Part shown: positions 48,534 through 63,521 of the stretch, piece after piece
Layout: each line of letters begins with the position of its first letter
Position numbering within the stretch: the first letter of the stretch is position 1
Assembly (NCBI GenBank): GCA_002794785.1
Contig: NBBA01000003.1
Span: 1-64,000, forward strand
Direction of reading: 5' to 3'
Length of the DNA: 64,000 nt
Source of the DNA: Coniferiporia sulphurascens
Lineage: Eukaryota; Basidiomycota; Agaricomycetes; Hymenochaetales; Hymenochaetaceae
Program-made: the position numbers and the translations under genes
Notes under the pieces: generated by a model
The model's input: the letters and a program-made list of their open reading frames with translations, nothing else
Told to the model about the DNA's origin: nothing
Databases searched by the model: none

Positions 48534-51197
48534 ATGTCGTCTGCTATTTCTAGCGGGGAACAGCCCGAGCTGGTCCTCCCCACTCTCACTAGGCTGGGTG
48601 TTGAATTGCCGAAGGATGTAGATGCTCTAGCAGTGGCCTCCCAATGGTTTACAGAGTTCTCGCATTGTCTAGAAGCTGGGAATGCCGCAGGGACCGCCGC
48701 TTTGCTGCTTGACGATGCCTTCTGGCGTGACATGCTAGTTCTCACTTGGGAGTTCCGCACGTTCCATGGGTCGGTGAAAATTATGCGTTTTTTCGCTGAT
48801 GTCTTAGCCTCGACCTCCGAACCTGGACCAGGCTCCGGCTCCGGTCGCGTGACCGTGTCAGGTGCCTCGCTGAACAAAAGCCAGGTATCCCTCCAGACTC
48901 CGTATCCAGACCTTGCATGGATCCAGGGGATGTTCTCGTTTGAGACGTCCATTGGGATTGGCTCAGGCGTGTTTCGTCTAGTTCCAACTTCGTCTGGCGA
49001 ATGGAAGGCGCATGTTGTCTACACTAATCTCGAGGACCTTAAAGGTTTTCCAGAACGCATCGGTGCGTTACGCTCTACCGCGAACAACCACGGCGACGAT
49101 TGGCTCGAAGAGCGCAAGCGCGAAGTGGAATTTGCCGATTCCGAGCCGGCTGTAGTTGTCATTGGCGCTGGTCACTGTGGGCTGGAAGCCGCGGCGCGTC
49201 TGAAGTATCTTAATGTGCCGACACTGTTAGTCGAGCGAAATGGACGCGTCGGCGATTCCTGGCGCAAGAGATACGATTCATTGTCCTTACATGATCCTAT
49301 CTGTAAGTGCCTATGTCAGCCTGCACAGAGCCTGACCCGCCTGACTTATTACAATCCATTAAAAGATGCTGTGCATATGCCCTACCTCCCGTATGTACCT
49401 TGCGTGTTCCTTACCCTGAATCTACTGCCAAGCCAAGTTTGTAATACTCAATCCAGTTTCCCACCTACTTGGCCTCTCTGGACGCCCGCTCCGAAGGTAT
49501 GACTTCTAACGCTTTGTGGTTGAATCCAACTCTAAATAAATTTTGAATGCAGATCGCTGATTGGCTTGAGTTTTATGCGCAAATATTAGAGCTAAACGTC
49601 TGGACCAGTACGACGGTTGAGAAGATCGAAGAAGGGGATGTCGCAGGACAAGGCCCTTGGAAAGTGTATATTAGTCGAGCGGATGGCAAGAAGAGAGTGC
49701 TCAGGCCTAGACATGTTATATTTGCAACTGGTTTATTTGGTGGACCTCCGAGGATACCAACTTTCTCCGGGACAGTGAGTGCACCCCTCAATCTGCCTCG
49801 TGTGTTAAGCGACGTGCACACCTTTTTGTTCTTCTACTCGATAGAAGGATTTCAAGGGCAGAATCATCCATACAACACAATATAAAACCTCAAAAGAGCA
49901 TGAGGGAAAAAAGGTTGTCATAATAGGCGCCTGCACGTCTGGTATGTAGTCGTTGATCACGGCGTTGCTTCAGTGTCTAATCGCTCCGGTTCAAAAAAAA
50001 ACAGGACACGATGTTGCGCAAGATCATGGAAAGCGAAACATAGGTAGACATGCTCAAGGTCCGCAGCTCGTTGATAAATATAATTAACTGTACATCGCAG
50101 ATGTCACCATGGTCCAGAGGGGCTCGAGTTATATTATGTCTGTAAAACACGGCATCAAAATGTTCAATGAAGGTGAATATACTCATACAGCCGTCTCATT
50201 TTCTCAATTATGCACGTTCTACAGGAAGCTACTGGGAGGGCAGTCCCCCTCCTGAGATTTCCGATAGGGTTGGCGCGTCATTCCCCCATTTCCTGGTCAA
50301 ACTCCTGCACCAGAGACTAGCGCCTAGAATTGCAGAAATGGACAAGTCCGTTTTTGTATTGTCACCTCGTTTTACGCAGCTAAGTATGGCATATACGCGC
50401 AGGGACCTTCTCGACGGCCTGAAGAAACGGGGCTTCAAGTTGAACATGGGTGAAGACGGCTCTGGCGTGCATATGCTGTATGTGCGCCGTGGTGGAGGGT
50501 TCTACTTCGGTACGCCGCCACCTCCTTCTGATCGTGTAGATCCGCTCTCATCCGCCCTATTTCCGCAGATACGGGCGCTAGTCAGATGATTGTCGCTGGG
50601 AAGATCAAGGTGAAGAGTGATAGTGCCATCTCACGGTTCACCGAGAATGGCATCGTGTTCGAGGACGGGAGCGAGCTCCCCGCGGACGTCGTCATTCTGG
50701 CCACTGGGTGCGGCTCTTCCTGACCTTTTTCTTCGTGCTGTACATTATACGCCTGGGATTGACACTTTACACGGACGACGATATTGACGTCGGATTGGTT
50801 TTTTATTTGTGCAACAGGTTCGGTAGTGCGAGGGACCATGTCCGGACGCTCGTCAGTGCCGACATCGCGGACAGGCTTAATCCCGTGTGGTCGCTCAATG
50901 ACGAGGGCGAGATCAACTCGGTTTTCCGCCACAGCGGTGTGCCAGGGCTGTATTTCACGATGGGTAAGTCCGCCAGTCCGCGTTGGGATTCTAAGAATTG
51001 TTGCTTACTGCTCGCGCATGGCGCGGCACAGGGAATTTCAATCAGTGCAGGTTCTTCTCTAAACATGTTGCGCTTCGTGAGTGCCAGTGATGTCTTTCAG
51101 GCTGTCATATTATGACTCGGATACTCACTGCCGAACTATTTACGTAGAAATTAAAGCCCAGGAAGAGGGCGTGTATGGACCGCGGTACACAAATTAA
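48534..51197 (+). CDS. NTF2-like/flavin-containing monooxygenase
   Basis: The N-terminal 150 residues (ALAVASQWFTEFSHCLEAGN, DDAFWRDMLVLTWEFRTFHG) look like an NTF2-like domain, as in many fungal members. The FAD-binding motif VVVIGAGHCGLEAAARLKYL follows, then HMPYLPFPPTWP, and the second Rossmann motif VVIIGACTSGHDVAQDH, expected to bind NADPH. It continues with DVTMVQRGSSYIMSVKHGIK and the ATG-type motif DVVILATGFGSA, and ends in FFSKHVALQIKAQEEGVYGP. About ten exons are needed; the joins around 50032-50100 and 51079-51139 restore continuity. The family oxygenates a nucleophilic N, S or carbonyl substrate with O2 and NADPH; the substrate is unknown. The start at 48534 (MSSAISSGEQPEL) is the first Met with a protein-like continuation. 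Confidence 0.9.
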
Positions 51198-51918
51198 ATA
51201 TGACCGGCTAAATAGTAATAGTAACAATAGAAGTGCTCTGTTTTGTTCCATGCACTCCAGCCAGAAAAACGTCTTCCTTCGCTTCGCAAGAGTTCCGATG
51301 GGGGCCCGTTCATCAAATTAAAAGTTCTCAAGCAACTCACAAAGAAGGACAGGCAGCTTGAAAACCTGACATGCCCGGTCCTCTTCAAGTTCATTCGTCA
51401 GTTGCTTGTAAAAAATATAGTTGGGATAATAAGCTACTTCGGCCGACATTGCTTCCCTCCGGCTGTCACAGCTTGCAGGCTCTCCTGAGCTTCCTCGACG
51501 GCTGTTAATCATTCTTCTCTATTGAACAAACCCGGAATATATTGCAGAAGAAGTCTGTGTGTAAGTAATTGAGGAACCCTTCGCCGCACCCTTCAAACTC
51601 GGTTACTGGTATTGATCATACATACAAACAAGAAGCAAAATCAAGTCGGGCGTTATACATGCATCATTATCAACATAAAAACAACACGGTGGACAGGGTT
51701 CTTTTTCTGAGCTAAATATCGAATATCAGAATATCAGAACGTTAGATGTCATCACAGGTTCAGGGAGTTCATGCACAAAGGCTAAGGGCCACATCATGCT
51801 TCCGTCCTCCAGGTCCTAATTCCAGTTTCACACCGTGTGCAGAATCTGCGTGTACCTACATACGAACCGCCCACTCGGGGGAGGGCAGTCTCCATACGTC
51901 TGTGAAGGGCACCCCTTC
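51198..51918. other. Convergent 3' spacer, monooxygenase and gelsolin genes
   Basis: An AT-rich stretch holding the 3' UTRs of the convergent genes. A short direct repeat of ATATCAGA lies at about 51723-51738. No gene is supported. Confidence 0.5.
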
Positions 51919-54900
51919 CTAGCCAACACGAGCCCACGCAGCGTCCAGAGGGAGCAGGTTCATCTGGTCAGGGACTTCCGACCCGTGCTATTCGCATCCA
52001 TAATGAATCAGTCACGAACCACAATTCTGATAGTTAGCAAAGAAAGAGAGCCTCACGATCGCTTCGTCGTCAAGGCCGCGCACGGCGGCGCGCAGGTCGA
52101 GCGGTATATGCGAGGGGAACAGAAGGACGTGCACAGGCGGGCGCAAAGGCTTCGAGCGTGCGGTGTGCGAAGATAGCTCCTATTTATATCCGTTCGCAAA
52201 TGAGCACTGGTATTTTAAATACCGTCAGAGAGTAGTTGAACGGACCTGCGCAAGTGTCAGCCCGAGCTTAATATCGCGACGTTGTTCGCGAGCGTTCAGG
52301 CCGACGAGGACAAATATTTCGTACGCGAGGTGCAGGACGAGTACGCCGCTCCTGACCTCGGCGACCGAAGGGGGCGCATCGAGCTCCCTGACCTAATTGA
52401 ACAAACCGATCCCACTCAGAAATTCTTCTCCCCCTCTCAAAAAAAGAAAGGATAGCACACCTCCGACCCACTCTTCCCACAATCCACCCGCCAGACGCGC
52501 GGATCCGCGCCCTTCTCGCCCTTGCGCCACTTCCAGTAGTCCGCGCGCGCGTAGCCCTCATCTCCCAAGAACATCCAAAACATTTCATCTTCCCGTCCTT
52601 CTTCCACTTCGACGATATCCTTCGCCGACGGCGACACAAGTGTTTGCGCGTACCGCAGTGCGGCGCCGCGCTCGGCAAGCGCAGAGCCGTAGCCGTACCA
52701 CACCCAGAGTGTATCGAGTACGGATATGCAGTAGCTGAAACCGGAGCAGAGGTTCCTGATATTCTGTCGTAGATTCGACGTTAGCACAGACATTACCGAA
52801 GAGGGGAAAAAGAGGGCTTTCTGACCATGTCGACTTCGTCTATGAGCAGTAAACCCGCCCATGAACGCACGCGATGCATTGCCGTATTTTCCGCAGACCA
52901 AAGCGAGCGCTTACCCTGGAACCGGAAAGTCATCAGCCAAGTGTCTACGCACCTCTAAACCCAGTTGGCTTACCTGACGCACGACTAGCGACCCTCCCAA
53001 AACATGCACAAGCTCCTGAGGCTCGCAACACTGCTCACACGTAACCACCGCCGTACCATACCTCTTCGCAAGCTCCAGCACCTTCTTTTCCTCACGCTCG
53101 CCCGCCGTGCAGCGACGGCCCTGCCACGCCCATACCTTCGTCGCGACCAGACCCGACGCGCGCGACTTCGAACGGTGCACAACAGCCAGCACCTCCGAGT
53201 CGTAAAACACAAACGCACCCGAGCCACCAGTGTCGCGTGTGATTTCTACCGCAGACGTGCCCTCCACGCAGAGAACTTCAACTGACACTGTGTGCATGTC
53301 CGCGTCGGGCCCATACGCACGCGGGTGCGCGTCCCAGAGCTTGGCGGCGTTGATGACAGGGAGGATTTCAGTACTCGCGGCATCTGGTAAGCAAATAGAT
53401 CATCCATTGTCATTCATATGTACATGCGCTCTCCGCTGAATACTTTTTTCCCTACGCACCAATTTGTGCTTTCGGCCGCGCCGCATTGAGCGTTTTCGTC
53501 GACGAGGGCTCCTCAATGCGTCTACCACTCTCGGCTCTCAGCATACTCAGCCGTGCATAGTCGGCAACAGCCGCAGCGTCGACTCCCTTCAGCGTGCCCG
53601 CCGGGCTCGACGCAGGGGTTTTCTCCTCAGGGAGGACAGGCAGCGTGAAGCTCGCGTACTTCTCATAATTCGAGCGCCGGCGTTCCGCCTTAATAATCGC
53701 CGGCGTAATCGTTCGCTCGCCCTCCGCGTCACCCCAGCCACCCGGGTCGCGGTCAGCGTACGAAGGCGAAATGGGGCTGCGTGGAAAGCTAGGTGAAGTC
53801 GGTGGGGGCGACGCGGCCCCGCCCGTGTTAAACGCCTGCGCGACGTCCATCACCGTCGGGCGGGAGCCAGTGCTCGGGATGCGCGAGTGGCGACCTGGGC
53901 TCGGCGGGGGCTGATTTTCTACCTCTCCACGCACGGTCAAGGGAGGCGTCAGAGGCGGTGATAGCGGGGGCACCGCTGTGGTGTTCGTACTCGCAAGGCC
54001 GGGCAGCGCGACTTTTCCCGCTTTGACATTCGACGGGGCCAAACCGAAACTCGTACGGGTTGGGGAGGGCACTACGAGCGGTGGCTTGCGCAGCGGTTTG
54101 GCGCTGATCGGCGCTTGGTTAGCCCAGGAGTCTTGCAGCCGACGAACATTCTCTCCGCGTGCCTGGGTTACCGTCGGGCGTGATTCCTGCGGAGACATGG
54201 TTGTGAATGAAGCTACTTCTTCTACCGGAGAGGAGACATTTCGAGCTGATAAGACTGTCGGCCTTTCAGTCTCCAAAACAAACGTAGTTGCATCCAATGC
54301 TCCTTGACGTGCTTCATCAGTCGTAGCCTCAGCCGTAGTATCCGTGACGGACGTAGGACCAGTAGACGACTGAGTAGTTGCACCTGCACCCTTTCTTCGC
54401 ACCTTAGCACGGTCTTTCGTAGGCTGTCACAAAACACGAATCCATTGCATATGATGATGACGAAATTGCAGAGATAAAAAAAGTTCGAATGAGGGAGGGA
54501 GGGGAACATGTAAAAAAAAATAGACGAATGTATCAATACTCTATATCACACAACTGTCACCAAAAAGAACGCACATGGCTCAAAGGGCGCGTACTCGGCT
54601 CGAAAGCCAATTCCGCCTTAGCACGCGCAGAGGGTGCCGTCGCAGCCGTCTTCGCAGAGGATGAGTTGCTCCGCGAGCGCGTACGCACGCCCAGCTCATC
54701 GCTGCTCGCCCCGTAGTCGAAACTCACTTGCTTGCTCGGCGTCTTCGATCGCTGCTGCGGAGGCTCAGGCGCATCGGTGGCGGGTGCGTCTCCCGTCTTC
54801 GTCGGCTTGATGTACGAGAACAGTGTGTTCGAGGAGCCGAGCGGGAGGGAATCGCCATGTACGCTCTTCGGCCTTGAAGACGAACCCGCATGCGACCTTG

Positions 54901-56512
54901 CCTTTGGCGGAGACGCTGACCGCTTCGGCTCAGGGGAAGGAGAGAGTTCGGACCGAGCGGAAAACGCGTCTGTCGTCCGCGCCTTGCGGATGGGCGGAGC
55001 CGAAACAGGAGACGGACTGGGGCTCCCCTGTGGTGGGTTCCAGCGGTCGAGCACGGATGCCTTCTTTGGCTGGACGGAAACATTGACACCGGTAGCGCGC
55101 TCCGGGGAGCCCCCTGCAGGAGTTGAAGCGGCCTCGAGCTTGCTGCTCAGCTTAACGAAGCTCTGCACGAACCCCCGGCCTTGAAGGCGGCTAAGGCTCG
55201 GTGTGAGATCTTTCTGCTGCGGAGGTTTCAAGAACGCGGGCGCCGGACGTCCAGACGCAGGAATCTGAGGCCCTGCGGAAGTTGGTCGTATCTGCGGCTG
55301 GGCGGGCCGCGAGAGGGATGGCACTGTAATAGGCGGGGACGTCGATAACGGTCGAGAAGCCACCGGTGCGGATGGCGTCTGGCTTCGCGGGGACGGCACT
55401 GGAGATGAAGACGCTCTATTGGGAGGCTCGATTGATGATGGAGGTCGTCGCAGGGCATCCGGTTTCGCCGGGGCGACGGGTCGCTGCACAAGCTTCTCCG
55501 TACTCTTCATCCCCCGTACTACAGGAGGAGTCGTAACATGCTCAGTTGAACGGTTCGCATTCGCATACAAGGACTCCACGCGGTTCCGTACGCCTTGTCC
55601 ACCATGAGATATCACAGGCGGCGACCTATCCACGCTCCTAGGTGCCGGTGGGGGAACATACGGGGCCGGAGTGCTAACGGTCCTCTCGCGTGTCCAATTC
55701 TTCGCCGGGGTCGTAGAGGCGGGGACAGGGACAGGGGCGGGGGCAGGCGTAGGGGTAGGAACAACAGAAGACTGCTCTTCACCCGGCGACCGCGAATGTA
55801 CGACTTCACGACCCTTTCCCGCCAGACCAGCCAGCGCAATACCTCCACGCCCAAACACAGGGTGCGGCACATCGATGTCCGCGCGTGTGCGCTGCACGAA
55901 GAGCGTAGGGTCGTGCGCATCGGGCTGCGGCGCGGGCCGATTCAACCGCGGGCCCGTCGCACGTCCACCCATGAACGCGGCGAGCGACATGGGCTCCGTT
56001 GGCTTCCCGGGCGGTGCAGCAGGCGCCGCCTTCGCCTTCCTTTCGGCCTGGGCCGAGGGCAGCACCGCCGCTGCTGCGGGCGCAGGGCTCGGCGGCTCAC
56101 CCGTCAGCTTGTGTAGCGTGTCGACAATATTCGCATATCTATCGTGTCCCTGTCCGACATTCGTCGCCGTCGTCGTTGGTGGTGGCGACGCTTGCGCCAC
56201 CGGGCTGCTAGCTTGCGCGCCACGAATAACAACGTAGGCATCAGGGGTCAGTCCTCCGACGTCCCCAGGGCAAAAGGACTCACATCGTAATCGCTCGCGT
56301 TCCACCGGTGTGAACGCCTGCGCGCCGCCCGAGCGACGGCTCCTCGCAAGGCGGGAGGCGCGGATCTCCTCTTCAAGACTGCGCTGCTCGGCTTCCTCAT
56401 CCGCGTCGACCTCCCGCTGGATAGCCTTGATTCTGCTCGTCCACTCCGCGAGCCCCGCCTCGGGTGCAGGCTTGGGAATGTCGAGGGGTCGCCGACGCGC
56501 AGGGCTGTCCAT
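51919..56512 (-). CDS. DUF4045-gelsolin-domain actin-binding protein
   Basis: A large minus-strand gene. It begins MDSPARRRPLDIPKPAPEAG, then AEWTSRIKAIQREVDADEEA, the DUF4045-type N-terminus, followed by more than 700 residues of Pro/Ser-rich disordered sequence rich in SPSP and PPP runs. The C-terminal third has gelsolin-like modules: EVLCVEGTSAVEIT with GAFVFYDSEVLAVVH and WAWQGRRCTAGERE; then SYCISVLDTLWVWYGYGSAL with RYAQTL; then LHLAYEIFVLVGLNAREQRR; and the final HVLLFPSHIPLDLRAA. Gelsolin modules bind and sever or cap actin filaments, so a cytoskeletal role at growing hyphae is likely. The last exon is small (stop at 51919-51921, ending LLPLDAAWARVG). Borders between the long disordered exons were not all resolved. 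Confidence 0.87.
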
Positions 56513-56816
56513 CGTGCGCGTCGTTTGTCGGCGTCGGCAGTGGTTAAAGGGCGAAAGAGAGGCGCGTCGAGGTCGATGGCCTCAACCTGCCTCACAACAG
56601 GGGCGTGCGTCTACGGCAGGAGCTTCTTAACCAAGGACTTCCCTATCAGGCAATCCCCGTATCAATCACCACCGACACGCATATATGCACTCAAAAAAAC
56701 AAGAAAAACGTTTGCACTCAAACTATCATTATTTAGGTACATTGTCCACGGATTAAATATGTTAAGCAAGAGTCTGTTGAATAGTCCGCAGTCGCAAATG
56801 TGCATGCTAAAAGTGT

Positions 56817-57831
56817 CTATGCAAAGACGAAGAATGCGGAGAACACAGCGGAAAGCGACGACAGGGCGATACCCGCAAGAGCCTCGCGCGAGACAAATCC
56901 GCCAACAGCTGCTGACGTCGTAGTGCCAGTGGGTGCAGCAGAACCAGTGCCCTCAGCGACGTCACTCGGCGTTGTGCCGTCTACATCACAGAACCATTCA
57001 GAACCAAAGCTTCAATAGACAACTCCCAATTTCCGCTACTCACCAAGGAAAGAGGATCCGCACTGGGACGTCAGTGCACTCGTCACATTGCTCTGCGATG
57101 CAAGGGACGGCTGCTCTGTCTTGAGCACGTTGTATGCCTGCTTGACACAGTCCGAGCACGAGATGTACGACGGCACGCCCGCCGCCTGGCCCATCACGAT
57201 CTGAGGGAGCGTTGCGACAATATTGTCAATGCTCAACGTGCCATTCGTGTTCTGGATGTCCGTCAATAAGTCCGTCACACAAAGCGTGTTGTTCGACGTC
57301 CTTTACAAAAACAAAAAAAGAAGCATGATCGCAATCCAATTAATAAACGGCGCGGCGCAAGAGAAATTAGACGCGGCAAGACTCACTCCTTCAAGCACGC
57401 AATGTCGCGCACGGTCGGGTACGCCTGCTGGACATCGGAAATGAGGGTCGAGTCTGACGAGTTGGAGAACCCGAGTGAAGAGAGGTCGGAACTGCAGCCC
57501 GAAGTGATGTTCGACACTATGTCTGACAACGTCTGGTTCGAGCACGGGCTCTGCGCGCAGGCGCCACTGAGCCAGGTGTTAATCGGGGCGACGAGGGACG
57601 AGTTTGCGGAGGCGGTAAGAAGCGGCGCAAGTCCGGCTACGTTCAGGCAAGACGCCTCACTCGAGAGCGCTATGGTCGTTAGCGTCGACTGGCATTGCGA
57701 CGAGAGACTGCGATTATAAAAAGGGAAATCGTCAGACGCATTTTGGATATAACCAGCACGAATACGCACGACAACGCCTGTGCGCCTCCAACGAGTAACA
57801 CCGACGAGACGAGAGCAAGGCGAGAGTACAT
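56817..57831 (-). CDS. GPI-anchored secreted protein (DUF7729-like)
   Basis: The start at 57831 gives a signal peptide (MYSRLALVSSVLLVGGAQAL). After introns comes a Ser/Asn-rich, cysteine-containing body: SQCQSTLTTIALSSEASCLN, CAQSPCSNQTLSDIVSNITS, then ISCSDCVKQAYNVLKTEQPS. The C-terminus has a Gly/Ser/Thr-rich stretch (EGTGSAAPTGTTTSAA) and a hydrophobic tail ending at the stop 56817-56819, which is the form of a GPI-anchor signal. Regularly spaced cysteines and N-glycosylation sites suggest a folded wall or plasma-membrane surface protein. The family is common in basidiomycetes and has no known function. Confidence 0.85.
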
Positions 57832-60006
<2,175 letters not shown>

Positions 60007-63000
60007 CTTGAGGGGGGAATGTGGGGGGGAAGAAAACTACAAAAAAAGGCAGAAAAGTGGGTGAGTGCTAGAAACGGACGGATGATACAGCGACGAGCAG
60101 CAATATACGCACCCTTCTTGAGCACTTAGCAGACGTCGGCGGCGACAATACACAGAAATCTAGCGAGGCTTGGAGGCGTGGGTGAATATGACATAAAACT
60201 GCACAGTTGCTAGTTGATGGCGTGGGAAAGGTTAGTCCGTATCTGGCCAACTCGTCTCTTGCTCTTGGCCACAATATTAGCTCCCTTTTATCGAATTTCT
60301 GTTTGGGCTGTTACCTTCGACTGAAATGAGTGTCCTAACTATTCACAACATGGAAAGCTGCTCGCTTCGACTCAACAAAAGTCATTTACTCGAGACTGCC
60401 AGCCAATCCATACCTTCGCCCGTTCTCGTCTTCAAGTTCCTGGCTAAAAATGTTCTTAGCCCTACTGGGGTATGCCTCGAAGAGAACATCACAGTAGATG
60501 TCTGCCCTTTCCTCCCTGGTCTGTTATCACAGTATTGTGCTGTCCTGCCCTGGCACATCTTTGCAACCATCTCGGCGCAAATAAGGACGCGAAGTTAAAC
60601 ACTAGTACCAGCACTACCATTGCTCAAGAAACGCTGATCAAGCGCGCCTTCGCAACCGCAACCCACGACCGACCGACCGATCTACCGCGCACGAGGAGCA
60701 GGAGCAAATCAAACGTAGAGCATACATCAACCAACACTAGCACTGGCACTGGCACTGGTGCAATCGCTGTCAACAGCGTCGCGGCTAGCCTCGCTACAAG
60801 GGCCGACCCGTCGCCCGTCGCCCTTCCCGACCAATTATTGTTCGTCAGATCTTAGTCTAAGTCCAATCGCACCAGTGGCACATTATCACCATCATCATCA
60901 TTATGCTTTCGCTGAAACGGAGCCATTCCGTCTTTGCATACGTGACGCGCGGCTTGGACCGCTCAGCGCTCGGATGCGATCGCCGATCCGCACGAAGAAG
61001 TACGATGGCGACCCGTGTAGTTTCAGATGGACAGCCACTCTCATTGTCGGTGGACAGTCCTAAGTCTGCTGTGCTTTACATTCGTTCTACAGCTGCATTT
61101 CCGGGGAAAAGGGGGGGGGGTCCAATAACATTCACAACCGAGTGGGATATTTGAATTGAAACCCTGTCATTACATACATTCCGACAGAATGAGAAAATGC
61201 CCGTTAACAGCCCGTCCGTTTACTCATCTACTAAAAAGCAAATCGGGGAACCCAAAGAAAGCGCCGAACATTCTCCCCCGAACTTCGTGATTCATAATTC
61301 CGAGTCTGACCTCGCTCATACACACCTTCCGAGCCCGACTCCGATATGACCAACCCCAAAGCCTCGTCAAGACTCAATACAATCCCTACTAATATTACTT
61401 AGTATTGAATGACATCAGACTCGGATGCCGGATCGTCGAGCATCACCAAAAGGGACGCCTTACCTTCCCTTCCCTCACCCTTACCCTTACACACACACAC
61501 ACACTCACGCCCAAAGTGCAGAGGGGAATAGGTGCCAATTAATATCAGCTGCACAAATAAAAGAGAGGCCATGAATGCCAGCGTAAGTGGCGACACCGTG
61601 ACCACACCAGCCAGCCCGCACCAAAAAAGGAAACAAGAAAGAAGAGCCGCAAGGCTCGACTCAGGAACGCCCTCCCGCCCATCCGCCAAGAGGCTAAGCG
61701 CAAAAGGAGACGCGCCGGGAGAAGTATATTCCCGTTCCTTACCACCCAAGCTTAGGATCGCCGTTTCGCCAATCGCCAATCGCCTCATTGCGCCTTTTTA
61801 TATATATTAATATCTTAAGCATAACCGCCAGGAACAGAAAAGGGGGGGCAGGGCTGAGGAAAGGCGAAAGAGGGGCTGGGGGGAAGGGCGGTCTCCGCGC
61901 GCGTCTGGTATTTAGTAAACCTTCGTCATGTACGCCGCACGCCTTGACCGAATGCGGTCCCCACTCTCAAACGTTTTCGCGCCAAAAATAGACCACGCCC
62001 CCAAAGGCGCCGCCAAGTGGCGAAACTTCAAGGTCGTTTAATAGCCACCAGTAACCTTCGCTCACACGTGCCATCGCACACATCGCACGCCCCACTCGTT
62101 TCCTTGCGCAACAGCCGCCTCCTTGTTCCATTGCCGCAAACCCGTACAGATAGACACGTTCCTTGCTACTTATAACCAGCTGGTGGTACACTAATGGGGA
62201 GAGACGGAAAAAAAAAAGAAACTCGGGAAAACAGATGGGAAATCGGAAAAGGCAAAGCCCGGTGGGAGCTAAATCAGGGGCAGGGGCGAACAGGAAGAGC
62301 TGTCACCGGCGGCGCATAGCTGGGGCAGCACACATGCGGTCAGATATGCATCGTCCCTCGCCCACTGCTGCGTTCTTGTCGCGCTCCCCTACCGGAGAAC
62401 CATCTCTTGTGCACGATGACGGCCCCGGTATCAAGAATGCTGACACGGGTTGCAAGAAGCACCCAACCTTATGCGCCCCGAGGGGTGTAGAAAGACGCAT
62501 GAGAATTCCGGCTCCTTCGACACGCTACGGCCGTCCACAAGAAGCTGGAAATGTGGGTTTTGGGGGATGATGATGGTTGTAACGATGACGTCCGCAGGCG
62601 AGGCCGTGGCGTTGCTGAGAATGCGGTTTGCTTGAGACTAGTGTGACAGTTGATGGATGCGTATGGTAGAATAGAGCGTTAAGGAGCAAAGCACAATCGA
62701 CAGCAATAATAAAAGGAAATAGACAGGGAAATGGGCGGAGAAACTGCAATGAAAAAAAGGGGGACAGGAAGGAAGAAAGAGAAGGAAAAAAGGAAATGCG
62801 TGTGAAGGTCGGTTCCAACGTAAGTTGCGGCACATACAAATAACGAGAAAAGAATCCCAGGGTAAGATGGAACAAGGTCCCCAAGAAAACGATATGCACT
62901 GTGTATATCTGCAACGGCTGGTATAGTGAGACCAGATTTGATACGCTCCAACGGACTGCCGCTGCGTGTATATTCGCCTATATCCCAACGAATACGATGA

Positions 63001-63521
63001 CAGAGATAATCGGTCTAAAACTCAGCCTTGCAGCGGGCGGAGAGTCCGGATAAACAGTAAGAGATTGTGCCAGGAGGAAGTGTCAGAGATTCATGACTCA
63101 GGGAAGAGAAGCGTGTAATGGTGATGGGACTAGGCGCATCACGGCCCGGCTGCGGGGACTGTGCGGAGCAAAGGTCCAACGGTAAACCAAGGCTTGAATG
63201 TCGCATGTAGTCCAGAGAATGGTACGGTCACCATCATAGGCAAGAGCTCACAGCAGAGAGCGCGCGGCAGCGCAGAGGTCAGGAGGATCGTAAAGGGGAC
63301 GCATGAAATATGCGCAAAAGGGGGTTTGGGTACCCCAAAAGGACCGCATCCAGCGGAGGGCGGCGGCCACAGGCCGCGCTCGCTGTACCAGGCGCACACG
63401 CGCCACTGACGCCGCTCCTGACGGAGAGGGTGTATGGGCGTGTGCCACTCGCAGAGCACGAACTGGTGTTAATAAATTAGCATGTTAAGTTTGAGGGGTG
63501 TCCGGTCCATAGTTAATCATC
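60007..63521. other. Long gene-poor region
   Basis: About 3.5 kb in which I can support no coding gene. The first 300 bp are the RPS5 leader and promoter. Beyond that are short low-complexity features: three copies of CACTGG at 60741-60758, a G-run at about 61108-61118, a CA repeat near 61489-61504, TATATATTAATAT at about 61800-61812, and purine-rich tracts at 62190-62240 and 62750-62800. Open frames on both strands overlap each other and lack motifs. It may hold noncoding RNA, promoter sequence for the partial gene at the right edge, or decayed sequence. Confidence 0.5.
61489..61504. repeat. CA dinucleotide microsatellite
   Basis: Eight uninterrupted AC units in otherwise non-coding sequence. 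Confidence 0.85.

Noticed and set aside
55595..56237. Plus-strand frames of 173 and 188 codons opposite the gelsolin gene
   Set aside because: Both are complements of the Pro/Ala/Ser-rich disordered exon and have no domain.
60585..60615. GAAGTTAAACAC motif resembling a 5S rRNA internal element
   Set aside because: The rest of the 5S consensus and its paired ends are absent.
61399..61788. Hydrophobic minus-strand frame of 129 codons
   Set aside because: It has no family pattern, overlaps plus-strand frames of equal quality, and includes the CA microsatellite.
62525..62988. Overlapping minus-strand frames rich in Phe and Ser
   Set aside because: They come from a purine-rich tract read in reverse (TTC/TCT codons) and are not protein-like.
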